DNA from: DASWED01 sp036394995
Lineage (GTDB): Bacteria; Actinomycetota; UBA4738; JACQTL01
Assembly (NCBI GenBank): GCA_036394995.1
Contig: DASWED010000079.1
Coordinates: forward strand, 1-18,422
Direction of reading: 5' to 3'
Length of the DNA: 18,422 nt
Numbering within the stretch: the stretch's first letter is position 1; each line of letters begins with the position of its first letter. The translations under genes were made by a program, and so were the position numbers. The notes below the pieces were generated by a model. The model was given only the letters and a program-made list of their open reading frames with translations, ran no database searches and was not told where the DNA came from. Shown piece by piece: positions 13,462 to 18,422 of the stretch.

Positions 13462-13547
13462 GAGGTGGTCCAGCTGCCAGATAGCGATGCGACCCTCGAG
13501 GTGACTGGCTGCTGAGCCGTCGCCCGCGGGCCGAGGTGGACCACCTC
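13462..13547 (+). promoter_or_regulatory. inverted repeat able to mask the micro-ORF ribosome site
   Basis: GAGGTGGTCCA (13462-13472) is perfectly complementary to TGGACCACCTC (13537-13547), so the RNA could form an 11-bp stem that hides the Shine-Dalgarno. The downstream arm is also half of a local palindrome, GAGGTGGACCACCTC (13533-13547), that can fold on itself (6 bp, GAC loop) and so release the ribosome site. The two folds exclude each other. Confidence 0.5.
13465..13515 (+). CDS. candidate micro-ORF (13-16 residues) with extreme Shine-Dalgarno
   Basis: In a 405-bp stretch (13354-13758) without any ordinary gene, a frame ends LPDSDATLEVTGC and TGA 13513-13515. Possible starts are GTG 13465 (16 residues) or CTG 13474 (13 residues); the CTG is best spaced from AAAGGAGG (13458-13465), and GTG 13444 would give 23 residues. 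The ribosome site is part of AGAAAGGAGGTGGTCCAGC (13456-13474), which can pair with the last 19 nt of actinobacterial 16S rRNA with a single G-U wobble. A promoter upstream and a hairpin downstream make it look like an independent tiny gene. The peptide has no recognisable family; its C-terminal Cys is notable. It may instead be a regulatory RNA without a translated product. Confidence 0.35.
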   Translation: MVQLPDSDATLEVTGC

Positions 13548-13553
13548 GCCCGT

Positions 13554-13572
13554 CGCCGGGCGCGACCCGGCG
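13554..13572 (+). terminator. terminator-like hairpin of the micro-ORF unit
   Basis: CGCCGGG (13554-13560) and CCCGGCG (13566-13572) form a perfect 7-bp stem with the loop CGCGA. No U-tract follows. The remaining sequence to 13696 shows no gene. Confidence 0.4.
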
Positions 13573-13638
13573 GAATCCAACCAGCTCACCGACCTCGCGA
13601 CCTCGGACATGGTCGCACCGGGCGGCGATCCTGACCGG

Positions 13639-13661
13639 CGTACCGCCGGAACGTACCGCCG
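13639..13661. repeat. 10-bp direct repeat
   Basis: CGTACCGCCG occurs at 13639-13648 and 13652-13661, separated by 3 bp, in the gene-free stretch. Its role is unknown. Confidence 0.5.
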
Positions 13662-13696
13662 AAGCACCTCGCGGGGCGAGAGAAGCGGCAACGAAC

Positions 13697-13731
13697 CGGG
13701 GCCGGGTCTTCCGAACGGGGACCCGGCCCCG
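13697..13731 (-). terminator. strong terminator hairpin of the minus-strand gene run
   Basis: CGGGGCCGGGTC (13697-13708) pairs perfectly with GACCCGGCCCCG (13720-13731), a 12-bp stem with an 11-nt loop. It lies 28 bp beyond the stop of the gene ending at 13759 and is the strongest hairpin in the window. A short U-containing stretch follows on the minus strand. Confidence 0.65.
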
Positions 13732-13758
13732 TTCACGTTCCCGCGCGGACTGGGCTCC

Positions 13759-14244
13759 TCAGCGGGCTGCCAGCCACGCCTCGAACCGGTCCCTGAGGCC
13801 CTCGCCGCCGCGGGGCGGCGGCTTCGGGTCCAGCCAGGACGCCCGCTTCTTGTCGCTCTCCAGCAGGACCCACTCGTAGGCGTACGTCCTGGGGCCGGCC
13901 CAGAAGGGCTCGCCCAGCCACTGTTCGTGCTGGAGGGAGGCCACGGCCGCGTAGCCGTACCGGGGGCGGCCCGACCAGAAGCCCTCCACGTCGTGCAGGT
14001 CCGACCCGGACGTGCGGGCCCGGACCTCGGGCACGCTCGAGTACTCGCCCACCCATCCCAGGCGGATCCTGGCCCGGGCCACGAACAGGCCGCCCTCCAG
14101 CTGGACCCACACTCCGTCGTCGGGGGCGGAGCCCTCCTTGTGGGCGGGCCCGGGCCGGTCCCGGGTCTCCACCGCGAACCCGAGGGCAGGGCGGTCGGCG
14201 TCGCCCGTCAGGTGTTCGAGGGCCCGGATGACGATGTGGTCCAC
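13759..14244 (-). CDS. hypothetical protein, possibly PUA-like (ASCH/EVE-type) fold
   Basis: 161 residues from a GTG at 14244 to TGA 13759-13761; the ribosome site is not clear, so the start is uncertain. The sequence is compact and soluble. A hydrophobic strand LFVARARIRLGWVGEYSSV is followed by a polar loop, then FWSGRPRYGYAAVASL, QHEQWLGEPFWAGPRTYAYEW, VLLESDKKRASWLD and a C-terminal helix RDRFEAWLAA. The early 'variable-Ala-Arg-Ala-Arg-Ile' strand and the repeated Phe-Trp-x-Gly-Pro/Arg-x-x-Tyr-Gly/Ala-Tyr motif recall PUA-like folds such as ASCH or EVE domains, which bind modified bases or RNA, but the likeness is loose. An overlapping frame (13733-14263) is Arg/Gly-rich and looks like a shadow. 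It is the last gene of the minus-strand run and is followed by a strong terminator. Confidence 0.5.
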   Translation of the reverse strand: MDHIVIRALEHLTGDADRPALGFAVETRDRPGPAHKEGSAPDDGVWVQLEGGLFVARARIRLGWVGEYSSVPEVRARTSGSDLHDVEGFWSGRPRYGYAAVASLQHEQWLGEPFWAGPRTYAYEWVLLESDKKRASWLDPKPPPRGGEGLRDRFEAWLAAR

Positions 14245-14297
14245 CGGACAGGAATATCACCACCGCCGCGGTTTCCGCGTGCGTCGCAGGAAGCTCC

Positions 14298-14768
14298 TTA
14301 CCGTGCCGAAGCCGTGTGCGCCAGCCTCGTGGCCATGACCAGGAACAGCTCGGCGGTCATCAGCTCGTCGTCGAACGCGTGGTGGGCCCGTTCGACGGGG
14401 ATGCCGAACCTCACGGCGGTGGCCTCGAGGCTCCCGACCCGCGAGCGCGGATCCGCACCGCGACCCCCTGCCGAGGCCGTCGTCGAGACCGAGTCCGGCC
14501 CCGCGTCCGGGCCGAGGTGAACGAGGGTCTTGGACAGCTCACGGACGTCGATGGTCCGGGCGAGCCATCGCCGCCTGGTCCCTCCGAACGTCCGGGACAG
14601 GAACGAGGTCTCGACCCCGGCCGCCCACGTCAGCAGGAACCGCCCGGCGAGCGCGCCGGCGAGCTCCCCCCGGAGCTCCGTGAGGGAGGGCGATGCCGCC
14701 AGGCGGCCGGGCAGAAGGCCGTGGACCCTGATCGAGGCCGGAGACGGTTCCATCTCCGGGGCGACCAT
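14298..14768 (-). pseudogene. DEDDh (DnaQ-like) exonuclease lacking its N-terminal Exo I part
   Basis: 156 residues from ATG 14768 to 14298. The sequence resembles the middle and end of a DnaQ-like 3'-5' exonuclease: PSPASIRVHGLLPGRLAASP (the segment between Exo I and Exo II), LAGRFLLTWAAGVETSFLSR (Exo II position, with Glu53 where Asp is usual), a TIDVRELSKTL helix, and Exo III with HHAFDDELMTAELFLVM (His129/130, Asp133/134). The first 50 or so residues, including the Asp-x-Glu of Exo I that binds both metals, are missing. Reading further upstream in frame gives only sequence antisense to nothing recognisable and overlapping the end of rpe, then a stop. The ATG is 21 nt from the rpe stop. 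It is most likely a gene cut by a deletion that left its C-terminal two thirds next to rpe; without Exo I it should be inactive as a nuclease. Confidence 0.55.
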
Positions 14769-14788
14769 TCCCGTGGCCCGCGGGGCGG

Positions 14789-15457
14789 TCAGCCCGAGGG
14801 CAGGGCGGACTCGGCGGCCTCACGGATCCGCCGGGCCGCCGCCGGCGGGTCGGGCTGGAGGAAGATCGCGCTCCCCGCCACCAGCACGTTGGCCCCCGCC
14901 CGGGCGGCGAGGACCGCCGTCTCGGGGTTGATCCCCCCGTCGATCTGGATGTCCAGCCGGAGTCCGTTCCGGTCCGCGGCCGCCTGGGCCGCCTGCACCT
15001 TCGGCAGGACCTCGGGGATGAAGGCCTGCCCGCCGAACCCGGGGTGCACGCTCATCACCAGCAGCAGGTCCACGAGCTCCAGGTACGGCTCCACCGCGGC
15101 GAAGGGGGTGGGCGGGTTCATGGTCAGGGCGGGCTGCAGCCCGAGCTCGCGCATCCGGGCGATCAGGGGCCGGGGGTCGCCCAGCTCCACGTGCACGGTC
15201 ACCCCGTCGGCCCCTGCCTCGGCCAGGGGCTCCAGCAGCGACCCGGGGTCCGTCACCATGAGATGGCAGTCCAGGAACAGGTCGGTGTGCTGCCGGAGGG
15301 AGCGCACCACGGGCGGGCCGATGGTGAGGTTCGGGACGTAGTGGTTGTCCATCACGTCCACGTGGAGGAGGTCCGACTCGGCCCGGACCCCCGCCACGTC
15401 GTCGGCGAGGCGTGCGAAGTCCGCCGACAGGATCGATGGGGCGATCTTCACTCCCAC
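14789..15457 (-). CDS. rpe: ribulose-phosphate 3-epimerase
   Basis: 222 residues, normal length for Rpe, which interconverts ribulose 5-phosphate and xylulose 5-phosphate in the pentose phosphate pathway. A TIM barrel with all key residues: KIAPSILSADFARL at the start, metal ligands His32 and Asp34 in LLHVDVMDNHYVPN, His65 in LDCHLMV, Asp173 in IQIDGGIN; Asp34 and Asp173 are also the acid/base pair. The phosphate-binding VMSVHPGFGGQ and the LVAGSAIF segment are intact. The GTG at 15457 begins only two residues before the Lys-Ile-Ala-Pro-Ser block, as expected; its ribosome site (GGTGAG) is weak. It lies downstream of the DUF5679 gene (58-bp gap) and directly upstream of the truncated exonuclease on the same strand. 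Confidence 0.95.
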   Translation of the reverse strand: MGVKIAPSILSADFARLADDVAGVRAESDLLHVDVMDNHYVPNLTIGPPVVRSLRQHTDLFLDCHLMVTDPGSLLEPLAEAGADGVTVHVELGDPRPLIARMRELGLQPALTMNPPTPFAAVEPYLELVDLLLVMSVHPGFGGQAFIPEVLPKVQAAQAAADRNGLRLDIQIDGGINPETAVLAARAGANVLVAGSAIFLQPDPPAAARRIREAAESALPSG

Positions 15458-15515
15458 GCCGTCATCTCACCACGAGGGGGACGGCGTGGGCCAGGCGGTG
15501 TCGAGCGCCGGCCGA

Positions 15516-15671
15516 TCAGGCGGAGGACTTGCCGAGGATCCGCATGACCTTGGTGCCGCACACCGGGCAGATGCCCTGCGCGGCCTTCCGGCCGTTCTTC
15601 AGTTCGACCTCCTCGCCCTCGAACTCGCGCTTCGCGCGGCACTTCACGCAGTAGGCCTCGTATGTTGCCAT
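15516..15671 (-). CDS. DUF5679 zinc-ribbon protein
   Basis: 51 residues, from ATG 15671 (GGGAGG 8-9 nt upstream) to TGA 15516-15518. It has four cysteines in two CxxC knuckles: Cys8/Cys11 in YCVKC and Cys35/Cys38 in ICPVCG. Between them lie KREFEGEEVELKNGRKAAQG and after them a basic tail (TKVMRILGK). This pattern and length fit DUF5679, a small zinc-ribbon family common in actinobacteria and often near ribosomal or central-metabolism genes. Its function is unknown; nucleic-acid or ribosome contact is plausible from the basic surface. A longer frame through this gene (to 16370) is the shadow of the methyltransferase region. The 127-bp gap upstream holds no further gene. Confidence 0.85.
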   Translation of the reverse strand: MATYEAYCVKCRAKREFEGEEVELKNGRKAAQGICPVCGTKVMRILGKSSA

Positions 15672-15798
15672 GCTGCTTGCCTCCCTTCCCCAGGGGCGTC
15701 TTCGAGGCTCGGCACGCGGCCTCTCAGGCACGAATTGTTCCCGTTCCAGGGGGGGATGCAAGCACCGCGGCCCAAACCCCGGGAAGATATCCACTGAT

Positions 15799-16590
15799 TC
15801 ATCCCGAATTGGGGAGACCGGCGGCCGCGCGGCCGGTGCTCGGGGAGCTCTGCCCCGCAGGTTCCCTCGAGCTCCCTGCGCTCCTGGGGATCGCTTCGAA
15901 AGCTCCGATGAGGTTTGCTCGGAGATCGCGGAGGGCCTCGTGGCGGGACACCAAGCGCTCGTAGGCGATCCCGGCACGATACGCGAGGGGGTGGAAGAAC
16001 AGGTAGGCGGGCTTCGGCTCGAACAGCTCCAGCCGGGCGACCCGGAACCCGGCGCGCCGGGCCAGCCGGGCCAGCTCGAACCGGTCGTTGGCCCGGTAGT
16101 GAACCCGGTGCACGTCCTCGGGCTCGAGGCCGCGCTTGCGGTTGAACCACAGGTGGAAGCGATGAGGTGAGATCCGCGCGACCACGGCCACGTAGTGGAA
16201 GCGGTTCGGCGTGTGGAACACGAGGTGCCCGCCCGGCCGCAGGACCCGCCGGAGCTCGACAAGCACGAGGAGGGGCCGGTCGAGGTGCTCGAACACATAC
16301 TTGGCCAGCACGAGGTCGAACGCGGCGTCGCGGAACGGGAGGCACTCGATGTCCGCCACCGCGGCCGCATGGAGCAGCGTGTTCTCGCGGACCGAGTCGT
16401 CCAGGTCGACGCCCACGACGAGCGCAGCCAGCCGGGCGTAGTCGTGCGTGAACGCTCGCCCCCGGCCGGCCCCGGCGTCGAGGACCCGGCTCTCGGGCCG
16501 AAGGTACCGGCGGACGGTGCGGTCGAACCGGGCGTGCTCGTCCTCGCGGCCTCGGTAGAACCTGGCGTCGAGCTCTTCGATCGTGGTCAT
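15799..16590 (-). CDS. class I SAM-dependent methyltransferase
   Basis: 263 residues from ATG 16590. SAM-binding motif I is VLDAGAGRG (36-44), the acidic end of strand 2 is Asp62 in VVGVDLDDS, motif II is in DIECLPFRDAAFDLVLAKYV, followed by FEHLDRP, and motif III is VELRRVLRPGGHLVFHTPN. This is the Methyltransf_11 type. The segment after motif III (FHYVAVVARISPHRFHLWFN) and FFHPLAYRAGIAYERLVSRH are aromatic and basic and resemble methyltransferases that act on lipids, quinones or glycans. The last 30 residues are low-complexity (Ser/Pro/Gly). The substrate is unknown. The ribosome site before the ATG is poor, and a TATCCT box 14 nt upstream may be its -10. It is the first gene of the minus-strand run that continues to DUF5679 and rpe. 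Confidence 0.85.
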   Translation of the reverse strand: MTTIEELDARFYRGREDEHARFDRTVRRYLRPESRVLDAGAGRGRAFTHDYARLAALVVGVDLDDSVRENTLLHAAAVADIECLPFRDAAFDLVLAKYVFEHLDRPLLVLVELRRVLRPGGHLVFHTPNRFHYVAVVARISPHRFHLWFNRKRGLEPEDVHRVHYRANDRFELARLARRAGFRVARLELFEPKPAYLFFHPLAYRAGIAYERLVSRHEALRDLRANLIGAFEAIPRSAGSSREPAGQSSPSTGRAAAGLPNSG

Positions 16591-16673
16591 GGGCGGCCAG
16601 CCGCAGGATAGGCCCTCCGCCGGCGCGTCGCTCCCGACGGCGTACCGGGTGGAACGGCCGCGACATGGGCACG

Positions 16674-16712
16674 TCCGGAGGGCGCCCTCGTTCGTAGACC
16701 ATCCGGAGGGCG
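16674..16712. repeat. 11-bp direct repeats upstream of the cupredoxin gene
   Basis: TCCGGAGGGCG occurs at 16674-16684 and 16702-16712, start-to-start distance 28 bp. The pair lies between the divergent methyltransferase and cupredoxin genes, 48-86 bp before the cupredoxin start. It could be a pair of regulator sites or a local duplication. Confidence 0.45.
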
Positions 16713-16759
16713 GGTTGCCGGCCCGCCGCGATCGGCCACGAACGGAGGAGGGTCAGGCC

Positions 16760-17128
16760 ATGCTCGCGAGGTTCCGAACGGTCGTGCTCGGCGCTGCGGT
16801 GGTCGCGGCGGTGGTGGGCCCGGCTGTGCCCGCCCAGGCCAGCACCAGGATCAAGGGCACGTGCACCGGAGTCCCGGTCGTGTACGCGTGGTCGCCGAAG
16901 GCCCCCAGCGTGGCCAAGGGGACCAAGGTCATCTGGAAGGCCGTCTCGTGCAGCCACACCGTGACCTCCTATTCATCGAACTGGTCGAAGAACGTCACGC
17001 TGCAGGTGGGGCAGACCACCAGCCGGGTGTTCAACACCAAGGGCGTCTACAGGTTCCGGTGCAAGTTCCACTCCACGCTCACCAGCGGGAAGTGCTCGGG
17101 GATGTGCGGCCGGGTCACCGTGGGGTGA
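16760..17128 (+). CDS. secreted cupredoxin (plastocyanin/azurin-like)
   Basis: 122 residues from ATG 16760, with a strong ribosome site (GGAGGAGGG, 16744-16752). Residues 1-27 are a signal peptide ending Val-Pro-Ala-Gln-Ala, so the mature protein is about 95 residues. It has the blue-copper set of ligands: His66 in SCSHTVTSY, Cys101 and His104 in YRFRCKFHS, and Met115 in CSGMCG. The Cys-to-His spacing is normal, while Met is 11 residues after His instead of about 5, because of the STLTSGKC loop. Extra cysteines (Cys35/Cys64 and Cys112/Cys116) could form disulfides. It should act as an extracellular single-electron carrier or copper-binding protein; no oxidase or nitrite-reductase gene lies nearby to name a partner. 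Confidence 0.8.
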   Translation: MLARFRTVVLGAAVVAAVVGPAVPAQASTRIKGTCTGVPVVYAWSPKAPSVAKGTKVIWKAVSCSHTVTSYSSNWSKNVTLQVGQTTSRVFNTKGVYRFRCKFHSTLTSGKCSGMCGRVTVG

Positions 17129-17145
17129 CGCTCGCCCGGGCACCG

Positions 17146-17483
17146 TCAGCGGGAGAACGCGTACACGTTCCCGTTCGAGGAGCAGACGTACACTCGCCCG
17201 TCCAGCACCACGGGTGAGGCCACGAGCGCCCCGTCCGCCCGATCCTTGCTGGTCCACAGGCGGTCCCCGGTGTCGGAATCGAACGCCAGCACGTGGCCCG
17301 CGTCCGACGAGGTCACGTACACACGCCGTTGGAGGCACTCCCCGCCGGGGATGCCGGGGACGCGTCGGAGTTCGCCGGAGCGGGGCCGTCCGAGGCGGCG
17401 GCGTGCGTACACGCCGTCGCGGCCGTGACCAGCAGGGCGAGGACGAACCGGTGCGTGCTCCCACCCAGACTCAGAACGGGCAC
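17146..17483 (-). pseudogene. broken PQQ-type beta-propeller lipoprotein gene
   Basis: From a GTG at 17483 the first frame encodes a lipoprotein signal (HRFVLALLVTAATAC, lipobox Thr-Ala-Ala-Thr-Ala-Cys or nearby) and a Ser/Ala/Pro linker, then stops at 17313-17315 after 56 residues. A second minus-strand frame, from about 17328 to the TGA at 17146-17148, encodes RRVYVTSSDAGHVLAFDSD, TGDRLWTSKD and SPVVLDGRVYVCSSNGNVYA, a typical pair of PQQ_2/BamB-like propeller blades ending the protein. Such proteins normally have 350-450 residues. So the middle has been deleted and the two ends are out of frame. Both ends are still recognisable and the promoter is intact, so the event appears recent. An assembly error is the alternative. 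Confidence 0.65.
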
Positions 17484-17506
17484 CCCCCCAGGAAGCTCGG
17501 TCCGCG

Positions 17507-17535
17507 ATCCTACGGACCGTGTGCGGGCCGGTCAA
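17507..17535 (-). promoter_or_regulatory. promoter of the broken propeller gene
   Basis: On the minus strand TTGACC (17535-17530), a 17-bp spacer and TAGGAT (17512-17507) form a good promoter 23 bp before the GTG at 17483. It survives although the gene behind it is disrupted. Confidence 0.5.
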
Positions 17536-17599
17536 GGCGGACCTTGGTCCTGAGCCGGAGGTCGGAGGGCTTTCAGGTTGCCGGTTGGGGCCCGTCCGT

Positions 17600-17628
17600 T
17601 TGTCAATTCCGTGGTCCGACGCTATAAC
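17600..17628 (+). promoter_or_regulatory. groEL promoter
   Basis: TTGTCA (17600-17605), a 17-bp spacer and TATAAC (17623-17628): a strong vegetative promoter. Transcription would start at about 17635, inside the CIRCE element, so HrcA binding would block initiation. Confidence 0.8.
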
Positions 17629-17633
17629 ATCGG

Positions 17634-17660
17634 TTAGCACTCGGGGGTTCCGAGTGCTAG
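17634..17660 (+). promoter_or_regulatory. CIRCE operator (HrcA binding site)
   Basis: TTAGCACTC (17634-17642), a 9-bp spacer and GAGTGCTAG (17652-17660). This is the standard CIRCE inverted repeat, with one mismatch at the last base (G for A). HrcA binds it at normal temperature and releases it under heat shock when GroEL is occupied by unfolded protein. Confidence 0.95.
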
Positions 17661-17708
17661 CAGTCGTCAGCCGAGGCTGAGAGCCGACCAGAGGAAGAGG
17701 AGGAAGGG

Positions 17709-18422
17709 ATGGCCGCCAAGCTCATCACCTTCGAGGAGGAAGCGCGCCGGGCGCTCGAGCGGGGCATGGACCAGCTGGCCAATGCCGTGAGGATCACGCT
17801 CGGGCCGAAGGGCCGCAACGTCGTCCTCGAGAAGAAGTGGGGCGCCCCCACGATCACGAACGACGGCGTATCGATCGCCAAGGAGATCGAGCTCGAGGAC
17901 CCCATGGAGAGGGTCGGGGCCGAGCTGGTCAAGGAGGTCGCCAAGAAGACCGACGACGTGGCCGGTGACGGCACCACCACCGCCACGGTGCTGGCCCAGG
18001 CCATGGTCAAGGAGGGCCTCCGCAACGTGGCCGCCGGCGCCAACCCGATGTCGCTGAAGCGGGGGATCGAGCGGGCCGTCGAGCTGTCCGTCGAGGCCAT
18101 CAAGAACCAGGCCAAGGACATCGAGACGCCCGACCAGATCGCGCACGTCGCGTCGATCTCGGCCGGCGACCCGGAGATCGGCTCGCAGATCGCCGAGGCC
18201 ATGGACAAGGTGGGCAAGGACGGCGTGATCACCGTCGAGGAGTCGAACACGTTCGGCATGGAGCTCGACCTGGTCGAGGGGATGCGGTTCGACAAGGGCT
18301 ACATCTCGCCGTACTTCGTGACCGACCCCGAGCGGATGGAGGCGGTCCTGGAGGAGCCCTACATCCTGCTGGTGAACTCGAAGATCAGCGCGGTGAAGGA
18401 CCTCCTGCCGGTCCTGGAGAAG
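17709..18422 (+). CDS. groEL: chaperonin GroEL (60 kDa), N-terminal part
   Basis: The first 238 codons; the gene runs off the end of the window. ATG 17709 follows an AGGAGGAAGGG ribosome site. The protein starts MAAKLITFEEEARRALERGM and shows the equatorial-domain ATP site: VRITLGPKGRNVVLEKKWG, TNDGVSIAKEIELEDP with Asp52, and DDVAGDGTTTATVLAQ with Asp87, matching the positions of the ATPase residues in E. coli GroEL. The intermediate and apical parts begin normally (ISAGDPEIGSQIAEAMDKVG, VEGMRFDKGYISPYFVTDPE). With GroES it folds client proteins in the cytoplasm. No groES precedes it; upstream is the broken propeller gene on the other strand. Actinobacteria often have a second, solitary groEL, and this may be that copy, under direct CIRCE/HrcA control. 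Confidence 0.97.
   Translation, partial: MAAKLITFEEEARRALERGMDQLANAVRITLGPKGRNVVLEKKWGAPTITNDGVSIAKEIELEDPMERVGAELVKEVAKKTDDVAGDGTTTATVLAQAMVKEGLRNVAAGANPMSLKRGIERAVELSVEAIKNQAKDIETPDQIAHVASISAGDPEIGSQIAEAMDKVGKDGVITVEESNTFGMELDLVEGMRFDKGYISPYFVTDPERMEAVLEEPYILLVNSKISAVKDLLPVLEK

Noticed and set aside
13456..13474. Fragment of an antisense 16S rRNA gene
   Set aside because: Complementarity to 16S ends after 19 nt on both sides, so it is not rRNA sequence; it is better read as a long Shine-Dalgarno.
13350..13736. Minus-strand frame of 128 codons over the gene-free stretch
   Set aside because: No ribosome site, odd composition, and it crosses both hairpins and the micro-ORF unit.
13609..14520. 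Plus-strand frame of 303 codons
   Set aside because: Shadow of the minus-strand PUA-like gene and the exonuclease remnant; Pro/Arg/Gly-rich, no motif.
1..18422. CRISPR arrays, transposons, integrases, attachment sites
   Set aside because: No regularly spaced repeats, terminal inverted repeats or recombinase motifs were found by reading both strands.

Overview
This is GC-rich chromosomal DNA (about 70% G+C) with the codon use and gene set of an actinobacterium (Actinomycetota), probably an uncultured or little-studied lineage. The evidence is a CIRCE-controlled groEL, a DUF2630 gene, a DUF5679 zinc ribbon, a DrrAB-type exporter with a divergent MarR regulator, GTG starts, and apparently leaderless genes with a TANNNT box just before the start codon. 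I see no rRNA, tRNA, CRISPR, transposase or phage gene.

Layout. 1-124 is the 3' end of a YacP-like NYN-domain gene, followed by a stub of an AlkZ-like gene. 470-2539 is a secreted alpha/beta hydrolase. It converges on a small coiled-coil gene (2580-2888), which is followed by a beta-propeller remnant. 3167-10406 is a long plus-strand run: metallo-beta-lactamase-fold hydrolase, possible 30-codon leader ORF, conserved hypothetical, HAD phosphatase overlapping a PdxI-like aldo/keto reductase, multi-histidine membrane protein, unrecognised 809-residue protein with a Rossmann-like N-terminus, and a peroxiredoxin whose catalytic cysteine codon is TGA. 10583-11329 (minus; DUF2630 and MarR) faces 11468-13353 (plus; DrrA/DrrB-type ABC exporter) across a shared promoter region. 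13354-13758 has no ordinary gene but holds what looks like a complete tiny transcription unit. 13759-16590 is a minus-strand run: methyltransferase, DUF5679, rpe, truncated exonuclease, possible PUA-like protein. 16760-17128 is a secreted cupredoxin, 17146-17483 a broken PQQ-propeller lipoprotein gene, and 17709 to the end is groEL.

Main points. (1) 9939-10406 is very probably a selenocysteine peroxiredoxin: TGA replaces exactly the peroxidatic Cys codon and homology continues in frame on both sides. Standard gene callers would split or truncate it. (2) The micro-ORF unit at 13415-13572 has a promoter, a Shine-Dalgarno region complementary over 19 nt to the actinobacterial 16S 3' end, an 11-nt downstream sequence able to hide it, and a terminator-like hairpin. 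(3) Four minus-strand gene remnants lie beside intact genes, suggesting decay by deletion.

All family assignments come from reading motifs; no database search was run.
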